A stretch of 64,000 nucleotides of DNA from Nocardioides perillae (GCF_013409425.1 NZ_JACCAC010000001.1:3410001-3474000); one strand, 5' to 3'. Shown: positions 7,002 through 16,452, counted from the stretch's first letter. The notes: generated by a model not told the origin, from the sequence alone. Translations and numbers: made by a program.

Positions 7002-10000
7002 TCAGCCGAGGGCCTTGCGGATCCGGGCGTCGCTGACCGGCCCGTCGGTGCCGAGCTGCTGGGCCCACAGCGACACGCGGTACTCCTCCAGCATCCAGCG
7101 CACCTGCCGCAGCCCCGCCCCGGGCGGCCGCCCCGGCGGGAGCGCCGCCACCTGGTGCAGCCAGGCGTCCTGCAGCGAGGCCACCTGGTCGGCGAGCTGG
7201 CGATCGCGCGCCACGGCCCCGCCACCGCTGCCCAGCCGCTCGCGGCGGTGCTCGAGGGCCGCGAGGTAGACGGGGTAGCGCCGCAGCACCCGCGGGCCGG
7301 CCTCGCCGACGAAGCCGCGGTGCACCAGGCGCGCGAGCTGGGCCTGCATGTCGGTGAGCGCCGGGAGGGTGGTCATCTCGGCGCGACCCGACAGCGCGCG
7401 CTCGGCGCGGCGCCAGGCGTCGAGCACGCGCAGCACGTCGCCGAGCACGGCCCGCACGGCCGGCTCGAGGTCGCGCGCCGCCGCGGTCACGAGGGCGTCG
7501 AACGCGGCCGCGTCGCGCACCACCGGGTGCGCGTCGACCACCCCGCCCGCCACCGCGGCCCGGCAGTCCTCGAGGAGGTCGGCCACCGAGGGGTAGGGCG
7601 AGCCCGCGAGCCCGAGCTTCTCGGCGTTGCCCAGGCCGTCGACGACCCGCTTCACCAGCCCCGGGTCGCGACGCTCGAGGGCGAGCAGCAGCAGGCGGCG
7701 GACGCCGAGGCGGTGGCGCGCCTCCTGCTCGTCGGCGGAGGCGACGACCTGCAGGCCGACGGTCGCGCCCTCGTCGTCGAGCGCGGGGAAGCCGCGCACC
7801 TCGTGGCCGGCACGCACCTCGGTGAAGGACGGCTCGACGGTGCCGAAGGTCCACGTGGTCTGCCCGGTGGCGCTGACGCCGCTGGAGGCCGCGACCTCGG
7901 CGATCGCCGCCGCGAAGCGCGGCCGCAACGGCTCCTTGAGCGCCTCGAGGTCCTTCCCGCGCGCGGCCTCGCGCCCGCGGTCGTCGACGACGCGGAAGGT
8001 CGGCCGCAGGTGCTCGGGCACCTTCGACCAGTCCCACGCCTCGCGCGGGACGACCACGCCCCGCGTCGAGCGGCACCACCGCTCGAGGGCGTCGAGCAGG
8101 GGCTCCTCGCCCGGCGGCACGTCGCGCAGGAACTCGCGGGCCTTGTCGGGCGCGGGCACGAAGCTGGTGCGCAGCTGCTTGGGCAGGCTGCGGATGAGCG
8201 CGGTCACGAGCTCCTCGCGCAGCCCCGGCACGTTCCACGAGAAGTCGTCGGCCCCGACGCGGTTGAGGGTCGCCACCGGCACGTCGATGGTCAGCCCGTC
8301 GTCGGCGGCGCCCGGCTCGAAGTGGTAGGAGATCGAGAAGGTCAGGCCCTCGTCGGCCGCGGCCCGCCACTCCTCGGGGTAGTCGGCCGCCCGCACCTCG
8401 GCGGCGGTGTCGTGGGTGAGCATCGCGGGGTCGAAGTCGAGCAGGTCGGGGGTCTCGCGCCGTGCCTGCTTCCACCACTGCTCGAAGTGCGCACCGCTGA
8501 CGACCTCGGGCCCGACCCTCGCGTCGTAGAAGTCGAAGAGGGTCTGCTCGTCGACGACGATGTCGCGCCGGCGGGCGCGGTGCTCGAGTTCCTCGGCCTC
8601 GGCGAGCAGCGCCTGGTTGCGGCGGTGGAAGCGCAGCCGTCCCGACGCGAGCGCGGACCACTCCCCCTGCACCAGCGCGTGGCGGATGAACAGCTCGCGG
8701 GCGAGCGGGGCGTCGACCCGGCCGTAGTTGACCAGGCGGTCGGCGACCAGCGTCACGCCGTACAGCGTGACGCGCTCGCGCGCCATGACCGCGGCGCGCT
8801 TGGTCGACCAGTGCGGCTCAGAGAAGGACCGCTTCACCAGGTGGGCGCCGAGCCGCTCGGCCCACTCGGGCTGGACGGCGGCGACCTGGCGGCCCCACAG
8901 CCGGCTGGTCTCGACGAGCTCGCCGGCCATGACGAAGGGCGGGTTCTTCCGGTGCAGGCCGCTGCCGGGGAAGATCGCGAAGCGGGTGCCGCGGGCACCG
9001 AGGTACTCCCGCGGGCCGCGCCGCCCGCCCCGCCCCTCCTTCTCCTCGCGCTGCTCCAGCGCGCCGACGTGCGAGAGCAGCCCGGCGAGCAGTGCCTGGT
9101 GGATGCCGTCGGCGTCGGGCTGGTCGGCGGGGCGCCCGACCTCGACGCCCATCTCCTTGCAGACCTGCCGCAGCTGCGACTCGAAGTCCTGCCACTCGCG
9201 CACCCGCAGGTAGTTGAGGAACTCGCGCTTGCACATGCGGCGGAACGCCGAGGAGGAGAGCTCGCGCTGCTGCTCGCGCAGGTGGCGCCACAGCGTGAGC
9301 AGGGTGAGGAAGTCGCTGCCCTCGGCGGTGAACCGCGCGTGCGCCTGGTCGGCCTGCGCCTGCTGCTCGACGGGGCGCTCGCGAGGGTCCTGCAGCGACA
9401 GCGCCGCGGCGATGACGAGCACCTCGCGCACGCAGCCGAGGCGCTCGGCCTCGAGCACCATCCGGCCGAGCCGGGGGTCGACGGGCATGCGGGCGAGCCG
9501 GCGGCCCGTCCGGGTGAGCCGGCCGTCGGCGGTGAGCGCCCCGAGCTCCTCGAGGAGCTGGCGCCCGGCGGTGACGTTGCGTCGGTCGGGCGGCTCGACG
9601 AAGGGGAAGCGGGCGAGGTCGCCGAGGCCGAGCGCGGCCATCTGCAGGATGACGCTGGCGAGGTTGGTCCGCAGGATCTCGGGGTCGGTGAACGCGGGGC
9701 GCGCCTCGAAGTCCTCCTCGCTGTAGAGGCGGACCGCGATGCCGGCCTCGACGCGCCCGCACCGCCCGGAGCGCTGGTTGGCCGACGCCTGGCTGATCGG
9801 CTCGATCGGCAGCCGCTGCACCTTGGTGCGCGCGGAGTAGCGCGAGATGCGGGCGACCCCGGTGTCGACGACGTAGCGGATGCCGGGCACGGTCAGCGAG
9901 GTCTCGGCGACGTTGGTCGCGAGGACGACGCGGCGCGCGCTGCCCGAGGGCGAGAAGACGCGGTGCTGCTCGGCCGCGCTGAGGCGCGAGTAGAGCGGCA

Positions 10001-10856
10001 GCACCTCGAGCGAGCGGCCGGGGCGGGCCGCGCCGACGAGCTCCTGCAGCGCATCCGCGGTGTCGCGGATCTCGCGCTCGCCGGGCAGGAAGACGAGCAC
10101 GTCGCCGGGCCCCTCGCCGGAGAGCTCGCGCACCGCGTCGACCACGGCCTCGGTCTGGTCGCGCACCACCGGCTCGCCGTCGTCGTCGACGGCGTCGAGG
10201 TCGAGCAGCGGGCGGTAGCGCACCTCGACCGGGAAGGTGCGGCCCGAGACCTCGACGACGGGCGCGGGGCGCCCCCGCTCGTCGGCGAAGTGGTCGGCGA
10301 AGCGCTGGGTGTCGATGGTGGCGGAGGTGATGACGAGCTTGAGGTCGGGCCGCTGCGGCAGCAGCCGCTTGAGGTAGCCGAGGAGGAAGTCGATGTTGAG
10401 GGAGCGCTCGTGCGCCTCGTCGACGATGATCGTGTCGTAGCGCCGCAGCATTCGGTCGCGCTGCAGCTCGGCGAGCAGGATGCCGTCGGTCATCAGCTTG
10501 ACCCGGGTGGCGCGCGAGGTGCGGTCGGTGAAGCGCACCTGGTAGCCCACCGGCGAGTCGGGCCCGCCGAGCTCGGTGCCGAGCTCGTCGGCGATCCGCT
10601 CGGCGACGCTGCGCGCGGCGATCCGTCGGGGCTGGGTGTGCCCGATGAGGCGCGGCCGCCCCCGCTCGTCGGGCGCACCGCGGCCGAGCTCGAGGCAGAT
10701 CTTGGGCAGCTGCGTGGTCTTGCCCGACCCGGTCTCGCCCGCCACGACCACCACCTGGTGGTCGCGGATCGCGGCGGCGATGTCGTCGCGGCGCTGGGTG
10801 ACCGGCAGCGCGGGCGGGTAGGTGATCTGCAGGGAGGTGTCCACGGCGGGCACCAT
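7002..10856 (-). CDS. hrpA: ATP-dependent RNA helicase HrpA (DEAH box)
   Basis: A 1,284-residue DEAH-box RNA helicase, close to the usual ~1,300 residues. In order: Walker A GETGSGKTTQLPK (about residue 38), DEAH box VDEAHERSLN (about 142), SAT motif ITSATIDT, motif V region NVAETSLTVPGI, motif VI QRSGRCGR (about 358), helicase-associated and OB-like domains, and the long C-terminal DUF3418-type region (about 700-1270). E. coli HrpA acts on RNA and resolves stalled ribosomes; the same role is presumed here. The ATG at 10856 fits the family N-terminus because the conserved helicase core begins 20-30 residues later. Nothing is broken or missing. Confidence 0.96.
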   Translation of the reverse strand: MVPAVDTSLQITYPPALPVTQRRDDIAAAIRDHQVVVVAGETGSGKTTQLPKICLELGRGAPDERGRPRLIGHTQPRRIAARSVAERIADELGTELGGPDSPVGYQVRFTDRTSRATRVKLMTDGILLAELQRDRMLRRYDTIIVDEAHERSLNIDFLLGYLKRLLPQRPDLKLVITSATIDTQRFADHFADERGRPAPVVEVSGRTFPVEVRYRPLLDLDAVDDDGEPVVRDQTEAVVDAVRELSGEGPGDVLVFLPGEREIRDTADALQELVGAARPGRSLEVLPLYSRLSAAEQHRVFSPSGSARRVVLATNVAETSLTVPGIRYVVDTGVARISRYSARTKVQRLPIEPISQASANQRSGRCGRVEAGIAVRLYSEEDFEARPAFTDPEILRTNLASVILQMAALGLGDLARFPFVEPPDRRNVTAGRQLLEELGALTADGRLTRTGRRLARMPVDPRLGRMVLEAERLGCVREVLVIAAALSLQDPRERPVEQQAQADQAHARFTAEGSDFLTLLTLWRHLREQQRELSSSAFRRMCKREFLNYLRVREWQDFESQLRQVCKEMGVEVGRPADQPDADGIHQALLAGLLSHVGALEQREEKEGRGGRRGPREYLGARGTRFAIFPGSGLHRKNPPFVMAGELVETSRLWGRQVAAVQPEWAERLGAHLVKRSFSEPHWSTKRAAVMARERVTLYGVTLVADRLVNYGRVDAPLARELFIRHALVQGEWSALASGRLRFHRRNQALLAEAEELEHRARRRDIVVDEQTLFDFYDARVGPEVVSGAHFEQWWKQARRETPDLLDFDPAMLTHDTAAEVRAADYPEEWRAAADEGLTFSISYHFEPGAADDGLTIDVPVATLNRVGADDFSWNVPGLREELVTALIRSLPKQLRTSFVPAPDKAREFLRDVPPGEEPLLDALERWCRSTRGVVVPREAWDWSKVPEHLRPTFRVVDDRGREAARGKDLEALKEPLRPRFAAAIAEVAASSGVSATGQTTWTFGTVEPSFTEVRAGHEVRGFPALDDEGATVGLQVVASADEQEARHRLGVRRLLLLALERRDPGLVKRVVDGLGNAEKLGLAGSPYPSVADLLEDCRAAVAGGVVDAHPVVRDAAAFDALVTAAARDLEPAVRAVLGDVLRVLDAWRRAERALSGRAEMTTLPALTDMQAQLARLVHRGFVGEAGPRVLRRYPVYLAALEHRRERLGSGGGAVARDRQLADQVASLQDAWLHQVAALPPGRPPGAGLRQVRWMLEEYRVSLWAQQLGTDGPVSDARIRKALG

Positions 10857-10906
10857 TGTCGCGGCAGCCGCAACCGGGCGCGCGTCGCCCCGGGTGCGGG
10901 GCCGGG

Positions 10907-11305
10907 TCAGCGTGCGGCGAGGGCCGCCGGGCCCGTCAGCGCCGCGGCGCCGACCCAGCGGCCGGTGACCTCGCAGCCCGGGCCTGCGAGCGCCACCACG
11001 ACCGTGCACGACCCGTCGGCGAGGTGGCGGCCGGGGCGGGCCGGCCCGGTGGCCACCACGCTCCACCCGTCGCCCCGGTCGCGATCGACCCGGTCGACCT
11101 GCACGGCCACGACGGCGTCGTCGTCGACGTGGGCCAGCGCGCTCCCGGCGCCCGCGGCGACCTCGAGCCGGTCCCCCACGCGCACGTAGGCCACCAGCTG
11201 CACCTGCGGTCGGCCGTCGACGACGAAGGCCGCCCGGCCGACGCTCTCGAGGTCGAGCAGGTCCCGGCAGGTGCGCGCGTCCAGCGCGACGCGGTGGTGC
11301 TCCAC
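10907..11305 (-). CDS. Pyridoxamine 5'-phosphate oxidase-fold flavin-binding protein
   Basis: A 132-residue single-domain protein. Residues 1-60 (CRDLLDLESVGRAAFVVDGRPQVQLVAYV and GDRLEVAAGAGSALAH) resemble the first half of the PPOX-type split-barrel fold, in which this loop binds FMN or F420. The C-terminal half (WSVVATGPA) also fits. The substrate cannot be predicted. The GTG at 11305 has GGGAGGAGG about nine bases upstream. It lies upstream of hrpA on the same strand, 50 bases from it, and is probably an independent gene or cotranscribed. It is at the short end for the family. Confidence 0.7.
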   Translation of the reverse strand: MEHHRVALDARTCRDLLDLESVGRAAFVVDGRPQVQLVAYVRVGDRLEVAAGAGSALAHVDDDAVVAVQVDRVDRDRGDGWSVVATGPARPGRHLADGSCTVVVALAGPGCEVTGRWVGAAALTGPAALAAR

Positions 11306-11456
11306 GGCTCGTCCTCCTCCCGCGGCACGCCCCCGCGCCGCTGCCACCAGCGTGGCGCACCGCCCACCGACGGCGGGACGGGCGACCGGGCCCGCCGACG
11401 GGTGACCTAGGTCCCGGCTCGCGGGCCCGGGCAGCCAGGAGCGGCGCGCGTCAGCC

Positions 11457-12047
11457 TCAGGGCAGGACGGCGACGAGTGCCGGGAGCGAGGCGGTCAGCG
11501 CGTCGAGCAGCTCCTCGCGGCTGACGCCGTGCGGGTCGCGCACCCAGTCGAGGACGAGCTCCTCGCTGAGCGCCGCCCAGCCGCGCACCATGAGCCGGGC
11601 GGCCGGGGTGTCCTCGACGAGGCCGTCGGGGTCGGCGAAGATCCGCTCGGTGAGCGCCGCCCGCGTCTCCTCGTAGATCTCGCGCAGCGCCTCGTTGCCC
11701 CCCTGCGCTCCCTTGACCAGGGACAGGTAGCCCTCGTGGTTGGCCACCACGTAGTCGAGGTAGGCCGCCTCCCCCGCCCGCAGCCGCTCGAGCGGATCGT
11801 CGAGGTCGGGCGGGGCGGTCTGCGCCAGCAGGTCGGCCACCGCGCGGCGGACGACGGCGAGGTGGAAGTCCTGCTTGTTGCCGAAGTAGTGGTAGAGCAG
11901 GCCGCGGGAGATGCCGGCCTCCTCGGCCAGCAGGTCGATCGACAGCTCCTCCAGCGACCGCGTCGAGAGCAGCCGCACGCCGAGGTCGAGCAGCTGCTCG
12001 CGCCGGGTGTCGGGCTGCAGGCGCACCCGCGCGGTGGAGGTGGTCAT
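11457..12047 (-). CDS. TetR family transcriptional regulator, divergent from the monooxygenase operon
   Basis: A 196-residue regulator. Residues ~12-60 form a TetR helix-turn-helix domain (TRREQLLDLGVRLLSTRSLEELSIDLLAEEAGISRGLLYHYFGNKQDF contains the family YHYFxxK signature), followed by an all-helical ligand-binding domain. The ATG at 12047 follows AAGGTG by six bases; an ATG nine bases upstream is an alternative. It is divergent from the Baeyer-Villiger monooxygenase, with a 72-base shared control region holding a palindrome at 12084-12098. The likely role is repression of the monooxygenase-SDR operon, relieved by a ketone or related ligand. That is inferred from position. Confidence 0.92.
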   Translation of the reverse strand: MTTSTARVRLQPDTRREQLLDLGVRLLSTRSLEELSIDLLAEEAGISRGLLYHYFGNKQDFHLAVVRRAVADLLAQTAPPDLDDPLERLRAGEAAYLDYVVANHEGYLSLVKGAQGGNEALREIYEETRAALTERIFADPDGLVEDTPAARLMVRGWAALSEELVLDWVRDPHGVSREELLDALTASLPALVAVLP

Positions 12048-12083
12048 GAGACGCACCTTACTGAACGGCGTCCAGCAGCGCTA

Positions 12084-12098
12084 TTGACGACTGTTCAA
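12084..12098. promoter_or_regulatory. Palindromic operator candidate for the TetR regulator
   Basis: The 15-base sequence TTGACGACTGTTCAA is symmetric at TTGAnnAnTnnTCAA. It lies between the TetR gene and the monooxygenase and covers the -35 element of the latter, a position suited to repression. Confidence 0.5.
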
Positions 12099-12113
12099 CA
12101 ACCCTCCTACGGT
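12084..12113 (+). promoter_or_regulatory. Promoter (TTGACG-N18-TACGGT), leaderless monooxygenase transcript
   Basis: The -35 TTGACG (12084-12089) and -10 TACGGT (12108-12113) are separated by 18 bases. The ATG at 12120 follows the -10 by six bases, so the mRNA should start at the initiation codon. Confidence 0.65.
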
Positions 12114-12119
12114 GGTCGC

Positions 12120-13685
12120 ATGACCACCACCACCGCGCCGCTCCCCACCCGGGTCGAGCACCTCGTCGTCGGCGCCGGCTTCGCCGGCCTCGGCACCGCG
12201 ATCAAGCTCGACGAGGCCGGCCGCCGCGACTTCCTCGTCGTCGACCGCGGCCACGACGTCGGCGGCACCTGGCGCGACAACACCTACCCCGGCGCGGCGT
12301 GCGACGTGCCGAGCCAGCTCTACTCCTTCTCCTTCGCGCCCAACCCCGCGTGGTCGCGCAGCTTCTCGCCGCAACCCGAGATCCAGGCCTACCTGCAGCG
12401 GGTCGCCGAGCGCAGCGGGGTGCTCGACCGCTTCTCCTTCGCGACCTCGGTCGAGGCCGCCGCCTGGGACGAGGCCGAGCAGGCCTGGCGGGTGACCGTG
12501 CACCGCGACGGCGCCGACCACGAGGTGCTCGCCCGCTTCCTCGTCACCGGCTCCGGCGGGCTCTCGGAGCCCAAGATGCCCGACATCGAGGGCATCGACT
12601 CCTTCGCGGGCCGCGTCTTCCACTCCGCGCGCTGGGACCACGACGCCGACCTCGCCGGCAAGCGCGTCGCCGTCATCGGCACGGGCGCCTCGGCGATCCA
12701 GATCGTGCCGGAGCTGCAGAAGGTCGCGGGCCGCCTCGACGTCTACCAGCGCACCGCCCCCTGGGTGATGCCGCGCCACGACCGGCCCTACCTCGGCGTG
12801 GAGAAGCTCGGCTTCCGGCTGGTGCCGGGCCTGCAGAAGCTCTACCGCACCGCCATCTACTGGGGCCGCGAGAGCTACGTGCCCGGCTTCACCCTCGACA
12901 AGCGCATCATCGCGCCGGCGCAGAAGCTGGCGCTGAAGAACATCGAGAAGGGCATCACCGACCCCGAGCTCCGCGCGAAGGTCACGCCGACCTTCGACAT
13001 GGGCTGCAAGCGCATCCTCATCTCCAACACCTACTACCCGGCGCTGGCGGCCGACAACTGCGAGCTGGTCACCGACCGCATCGCGCGCATCACCCCGACC
13101 GGCATCGTGACCGAGGACGGCACCGAGCGCGAGGTCGACGTGCTCGTCGTGGCGACCGGCTTCTTCACCACCGACCAGCCGATCGCCCACCACATCACCG
13201 GGCGCGAGGGACGCACCCTCGCCGAGGTCTGGGACCAGCGCGGCATGGCGGCCTACAAGGGCACGACGATCCACGGCTTCCCCAACCTCTTCCAGATCGT
13301 CGGACCCAACGTGGGTCTCGGGCACTCCTCGATGGTCTTCATGATCGAGTCGCAGATCGCCTACGTGCTCGACGCGCTGCAGACGGTCGACGAGCACGCC
13401 TACGGCAGCGTCGAGCCGAAGCAGTCGGCCCAGGACGCCTGGAACGACGACCTCCACCGCCGCATGCGCCGCACCGTGTGGAGCACCGGCGGCTGCGCCA
13501 GCTGGTACCTCGACGCCCACGGCCGCAACACCACGCTGTGGCCCCGCACCACCTTCACCTTCCGCCGTCTGCTGTCGCGCTTCGACGTCGAGGCGTACGA
13601 CGTGACCGCGCGCCGCTCGGCCACCACCGGGCAGACGCTCGGACAGGTGCACACCACCCCCCAGACCCAGGAGGTCTCCGCATGA
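12120..13685 (+). CDS. Baeyer-Villiger-type flavin monooxygenase (FAD/NADPH)
   Basis: A 521-residue class B flavoprotein monooxygenase. It shows the FAD motif GAGFAGLGTAIKL at the N-terminus, GGTWRDNTYPGAACDVPS, the Baeyer-Villiger fingerprint FAGRVFHSARWD (F-x-G-x3-H-x3-W-D) near residue 170, and the NADPH motif GTGASAIQI. Such enzymes insert oxygen next to a ketone to give an ester or lactone; the substrate cannot be read from sequence. The stop overlaps the SDR start (ATGA), so the pair is translationally coupled, and a TetR regulator is divergent. The C-terminus is hydrophilic, unlike membrane-anchored homologues. Confidence 0.92.
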   Translation: MTTTTAPLPTRVEHLVVGAGFAGLGTAIKLDEAGRRDFLVVDRGHDVGGTWRDNTYPGAACDVPSQLYSFSFAPNPAWSRSFSPQPEIQAYLQRVAERSGVLDRFSFATSVEAAAWDEAEQAWRVTVHRDGADHEVLARFLVTGSGGLSEPKMPDIEGIDSFAGRVFHSARWDHDADLAGKRVAVIGTGASAIQIVPELQKVAGRLDVYQRTAPWVMPRHDRPYLGVEKLGFRLVPGLQKLYRTAIYWGRESYVPGFTLDKRIIAPAQKLALKNIEKGITDPELRAKVTPTFDMGCKRILISNTYYPALAADNCELVTDRIARITPTGIVTEDGTEREVDVLVVATGFFTTDQPIAHHITGREGRTLAEVWDQRGMAAYKGTTIHGFPNLFQIVGPNVGLGHSSMVFMIESQIAYVLDALQTVDEHAYGSVEPKQSAQDAWNDDLHRRMRRTVWSTGGCASWYLDAHGRNTTLWPRTTFTFRRLLSRFDVEAYDVTARRSATTGQTLGQVHTTPQTQEVSA

Positions 13686-14524
13686 AGACGCTGGACGACA
13701 AGGTCGTCGTGATCACGGGTGCCGGCTCCGGCATCGGCCGGGCCCTGGCGGTCGCCGCCGCCCGGCAGGGGGCGCTGCTCGCGGTCTCCGACGTCGACGA
13801 GGCCGGCCTGGCCGAGACCGTCGACCTGGTGAAGGGCGCCGGCGCCCGGGAGGTGCGCAGCGACCGCCTCGACGTGGCCGACCGCGCCGCGGTCGCGGCC
13901 TACGCCACCACCGTCGCCGACCACTTCGGCCGGGTCAACGTCGTGGTGAACAACGCCGGCGTCGCGCTGGCCGGCGAGTTCGCCGACCTCGAGTACGACG
14001 ACATCGACTGGATCATGGCCATCAACCTCGGCGGCGTCCTCAACGGCACCAAGGAGTTCCTGCCCCACCTCATCGCCTCCGGCGACGGCCACGTGGTCAA
14101 CCTGTCCTCGCTCTTCGGCCTGGTGCCGATGCCCGGGCAGTCGATCTACAACGCCACGAAGTTCGCCGTGCGCGGCATGAGCGAGGCGCTGCGCATCGAG
14201 ATGCTGCAGGCCGGCCACCGCGTCGGCGTCACCGTCGTGCACCCCGGCGGCATCAAGACCGCGATCGCGCGCAACGCCCGCGTCTCGGCCAAGGAGGACA
14301 AGGAGGCGACGGCGAAGCTCTTCGACAAGAAGCTGGCGAAGATGACGCCCGAGAAGGCCGCCGAGGTCATCTGGCGCGCCGTCGAGAAGGACCAGGCCCG
14401 GGTGCTCGTCGGCATCGACGCCCACGTCATCCACAACCTCGGCAAGTACACCGGCTCGAAGTTCCAGGACCTCGTCGCGAAGGCCGCCGACCGGGTGCTC
14501 CCGGCGAAGACCAAGGTCGTCTGA
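13682..14524 (+). CDS. Short-chain dehydrogenase/reductase coupled to the monooxygenase
   Basis: A 280-residue classical SDR. The cofactor motif GAGSGIGRAL lies near the N-terminus, NNAG at about residue 88, and the catalytic Ser with YNATK downstream. The loop with DVDE after beta-2 favours NAD(H) over NADP(H). It overlaps the monooxygenase stop by four bases and is presumably cotranscribed. A plausible pathway is alcohol to ketone by the SDR, then ketone to ester by the monooxygenase. The C-terminal extension (AKLFDKKLAKMTPEKAAEVI) is typical of SDRs found next to such monooxygenases in mycolic-acid relatives. Confidence 0.92.
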   Translation: MKTLDDKVVVITGAGSGIGRALAVAAARQGALLAVSDVDEAGLAETVDLVKGAGAREVRSDRLDVADRAAVAAYATTVADHFGRVNVVVNNAGVALAGEFADLEYDDIDWIMAINLGGVLNGTKEFLPHLIASGDGHVVNLSSLFGLVPMPGQSIYNATKFAVRGMSEALRIEMLQAGHRVGVTVVHPGGIKTAIARNARVSAKEDKEATAKLFDKKLAKMTPEKAAEVIWRAVEKDQARVLVGIDAHVIHNLGKYTGSKFQDLVAKAADRVLPAKTKVV

Positions 14525-14557
14525 GCCACCCGCACCACCCGTGCGAGACTCCCCCGC

Positions 14558-15127
14558 GTGCAGCCGACCGAGCCGGCGCGGGGGAGCCTCGTGCGCATCG
14601 AGGCGACCAAGTGGGGCTCGCGGCCCCACTGGGTCTACGAGGGTCGCTGGCTGGGCCGCGACCACCACGGCGACTGGGTCGGCTTCCCCGCCGGCTCCCG
14701 CTTCACCCGCCCGGGGCGTGACTACACCGCCCCCTACGACCAGGTCGCCCTGGTGCCGGCCCCGGGCCCCGAGGCCGCCCGCCGCTTCCTCGCCGCCTTC
14801 CACGCCCCCGCGGGGCCGGTGGAGGTCTACGTCGACGTCACCACCCCGCCGACCTGGGAGCTCGACGGCGCCGTGCCGGTGGTGCGCGCGGTCGACCTCG
14901 ACCTCGACGTCGTGCGCGGGTCCACCGGGCGGGTGTGGGTCGACGACGAGGACGAGTTCGCCGAGCACCGGGTGACGCTGGGCTACCCCGACCACCTCGT
15001 CGCGGCCGCCCTCGCCTCGTGCGCCCGCGTCGAGGCGGCCGTGCGCGCCGGCGACCCGCCGTACGACGGGTCGCACGGCGCCTGGCTCAGCGTGCTCGCC
15101 GCGCTGGGCCCCGTCCCGCCGGCCTGA
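14558..15127 (+). CDS. DUF402 domain protein
   Basis: A 189-residue protein matching DUF402: an N-terminal VRIEATKWGSRPHWVYEGRWLG, then PPTWELDGAVPVVRAVDLDLDVV, an acidic DDEDEFAEHR, and a helical C-terminus. Some relatives are nucleotide phosphohydrolases acting on di- or triphosphates; the acidic residues fit metal binding, but no activity can be claimed. The GTG at 14558 is the only good start 33 bases after the SDR stop. Its 3' end overlaps the convergent ThrE-type gene by 41 bases. Confidence 0.8.
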   Translation: MQPTEPARGSLVRIEATKWGSRPHWVYEGRWLGRDHHGDWVGFPAGSRFTRPGRDYTAPYDQVALVPAPGPEAARRFLAAFHAPAGPVEVYVDVTTPPTWELDGAVPVVRAVDLDLDVVRGSTGRVWVDDEDEFAEHRVTLGYPDHLVAAALASCARVEAAVRAGDPPYDGSHGAWLSVLAALGPVPPA

Positions 15128-16445
15128 CGGCGCGCGCCCGCAGCGGGCCCACCAGCCGCGGACCCGCCAGGCGCGACTCGAGCCGGCGTGCCTCGCGCTT
15201 GAGCGGCTGCGCGACGTACTCCCCCAAGATGACGCCGGAGGCGAGCGCGATCGCGACCGAGGCGGCCGTGATCATCGCCAGCAGGCCGCGCGAGGTGGTG
15301 TCGCCGCCCTCGGCGAGCAGCGAGAGGCCGCGGTAGATCGACAGGCCCGGCAGCATCGGCACGATCGCCGGCACCACCAGCACCAGCGGCGGCACCCGCA
15401 CGCGCCCGGCGACCTGGTAGGCGACCAGGCCGATGAGGAACGCCGCGGTGCCCACCGACCAGGTGCGACCGAGGTCGGTCGCGGCGACCGCCTGGTTGAC
15501 CAGCATCGCGACACCCGCGACGAGGAAGATCGCGGCCACCGCGCGGCGGGGGGCGTAGGTCGCGAAGGCGAACCCCGAGGCGCACAGGCCGGCGCCCAGC
15601 ACCAGCGCCGAGACGCCCTCGGGCGTGAGCGAGAAACCCGGTTGGAGCCGGACCAGCTCGACGTCGAGCAGAGGCGCCAGCGCCAGGCCGCCGGACACGC
15701 CGGTGATGATGCCGACGGTGGCCAGGAGGGCCTCGATCAGCCGGGCGGCGGAGGTGACGTAGAAGCCGGTGAGCGCGTCCTGCAGCGCCCCCATGAAGCC
15801 GATGCCGGACAGCAGCATGATGATGTTGGCGGTCACCATGAGCGACAGGGTGCGCGGCTCGAGCCACGGCAGCGCCGCGAGCGCGACGACCGCGAGCCCG
15901 CCCGCGATCAACCCACCCACGACCTGCAGGTAGAAGGCCGGCAGCCGTCGACGGCTCATCAGCAGCTGGGTGCGGTCGATGAGCACGGCGGCGAGGAACG
16001 ACACCGCGAGCACCGTGCCGGTGCCGCCGAGCATCAGCGCCGTGCCGGAGCTCATCACGCCCCACGACAGCGTGACCGCCCACCGGCGGGTGTGGTGGCC
16101 CGAGGAGCGGATGCGCGCGACCGTCGCCCGCGCCTCCGTGAGGCCGATGCGGTCGGAGAGCAGGTCGCGCACCAGGTGGTCGACGCGGGTGAGGTCCTCG
16201 TAGTCGATCTCGCGCGACCAGACCTGCCGCATGAGGGCGAGCGGCGGCTCCTCCGGGGAGGGCTGGTAGCTCATCGACAGCGACGTGAAGGTGACGTCGA
16301 TGTCGGGGTTGCGCAGGCCGAGGTGGCGCGCGATCGACTGCATCGTCGCGGTCACGTCGGCGGCGCCGGCGCCGTTGGCGAGCAGCAGCTCGCCCACGCG
16401 CAGGCAGAGGTCGAGGGTCAGGTTCACCTCACGCGTCTCGGCCAT
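15087..16445 (-). CDS. ThrE-family threonine/serine exporter-like membrane protein
   Basis: A 452-residue membrane protein. The first ~110 residues are cytosolic and carry the ThrE domain (LLLANGAGAADVTATMQSIA, VTFTSLSMSY). About nine to ten hydrophobic segments follow, ending in the ThrE-2-like half with LVVPAIVPMLPGLSIYRGL. ThrE exports threonine and serine in Corynebacterium; substrate here is inferred from the family. The last ~25 residues are Arg-rich and overlap the DUF402 gene on the other strand. The ATG at 16445 is backed by a CATCCT element seven bases before it. Confidence 0.88.
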   Translation of the reverse strand: MAETREVNLTLDLCLRVGELLLANGAGAADVTATMQSIARHLGLRNPDIDVTFTSLSMSYQPSPEEPPLALMRQVWSREIDYEDLTRVDHLVRDLLSDRIGLTEARATVARIRSSGHHTRRWAVTLSWGVMSSGTALMLGGTGTVLAVSFLAAVLIDRTQLLMSRRRLPAFYLQVVGGLIAGGLAVVALAALPWLEPRTLSLMVTANIIMLLSGIGFMGALQDALTGFYVTSAARLIEALLATVGIITGVSGGLALAPLLDVELVRLQPGFSLTPEGVSALVLGAGLCASGFAFATYAPRRAVAAIFLVAGVAMLVNQAVAATDLGRTWSVGTAAFLIGLVAYQVAGRVRVPPLVLVVPAIVPMLPGLSIYRGLSLLAEGGDTTSRGLLAMITAASVAIALASGVILGEYVAQPLKREARRLESRLAGPRLVGPLRARAVRPAGRGPARRAR

Positions 16446-16452
16446 GCAGCGG

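Noticed and set aside
6750..11189. Open plus-strand frame of about 1,480 codons antisense to hrpA
   Set aside because: Lacks any domain and has odd composition; the minus strand carries all helicase motifs.
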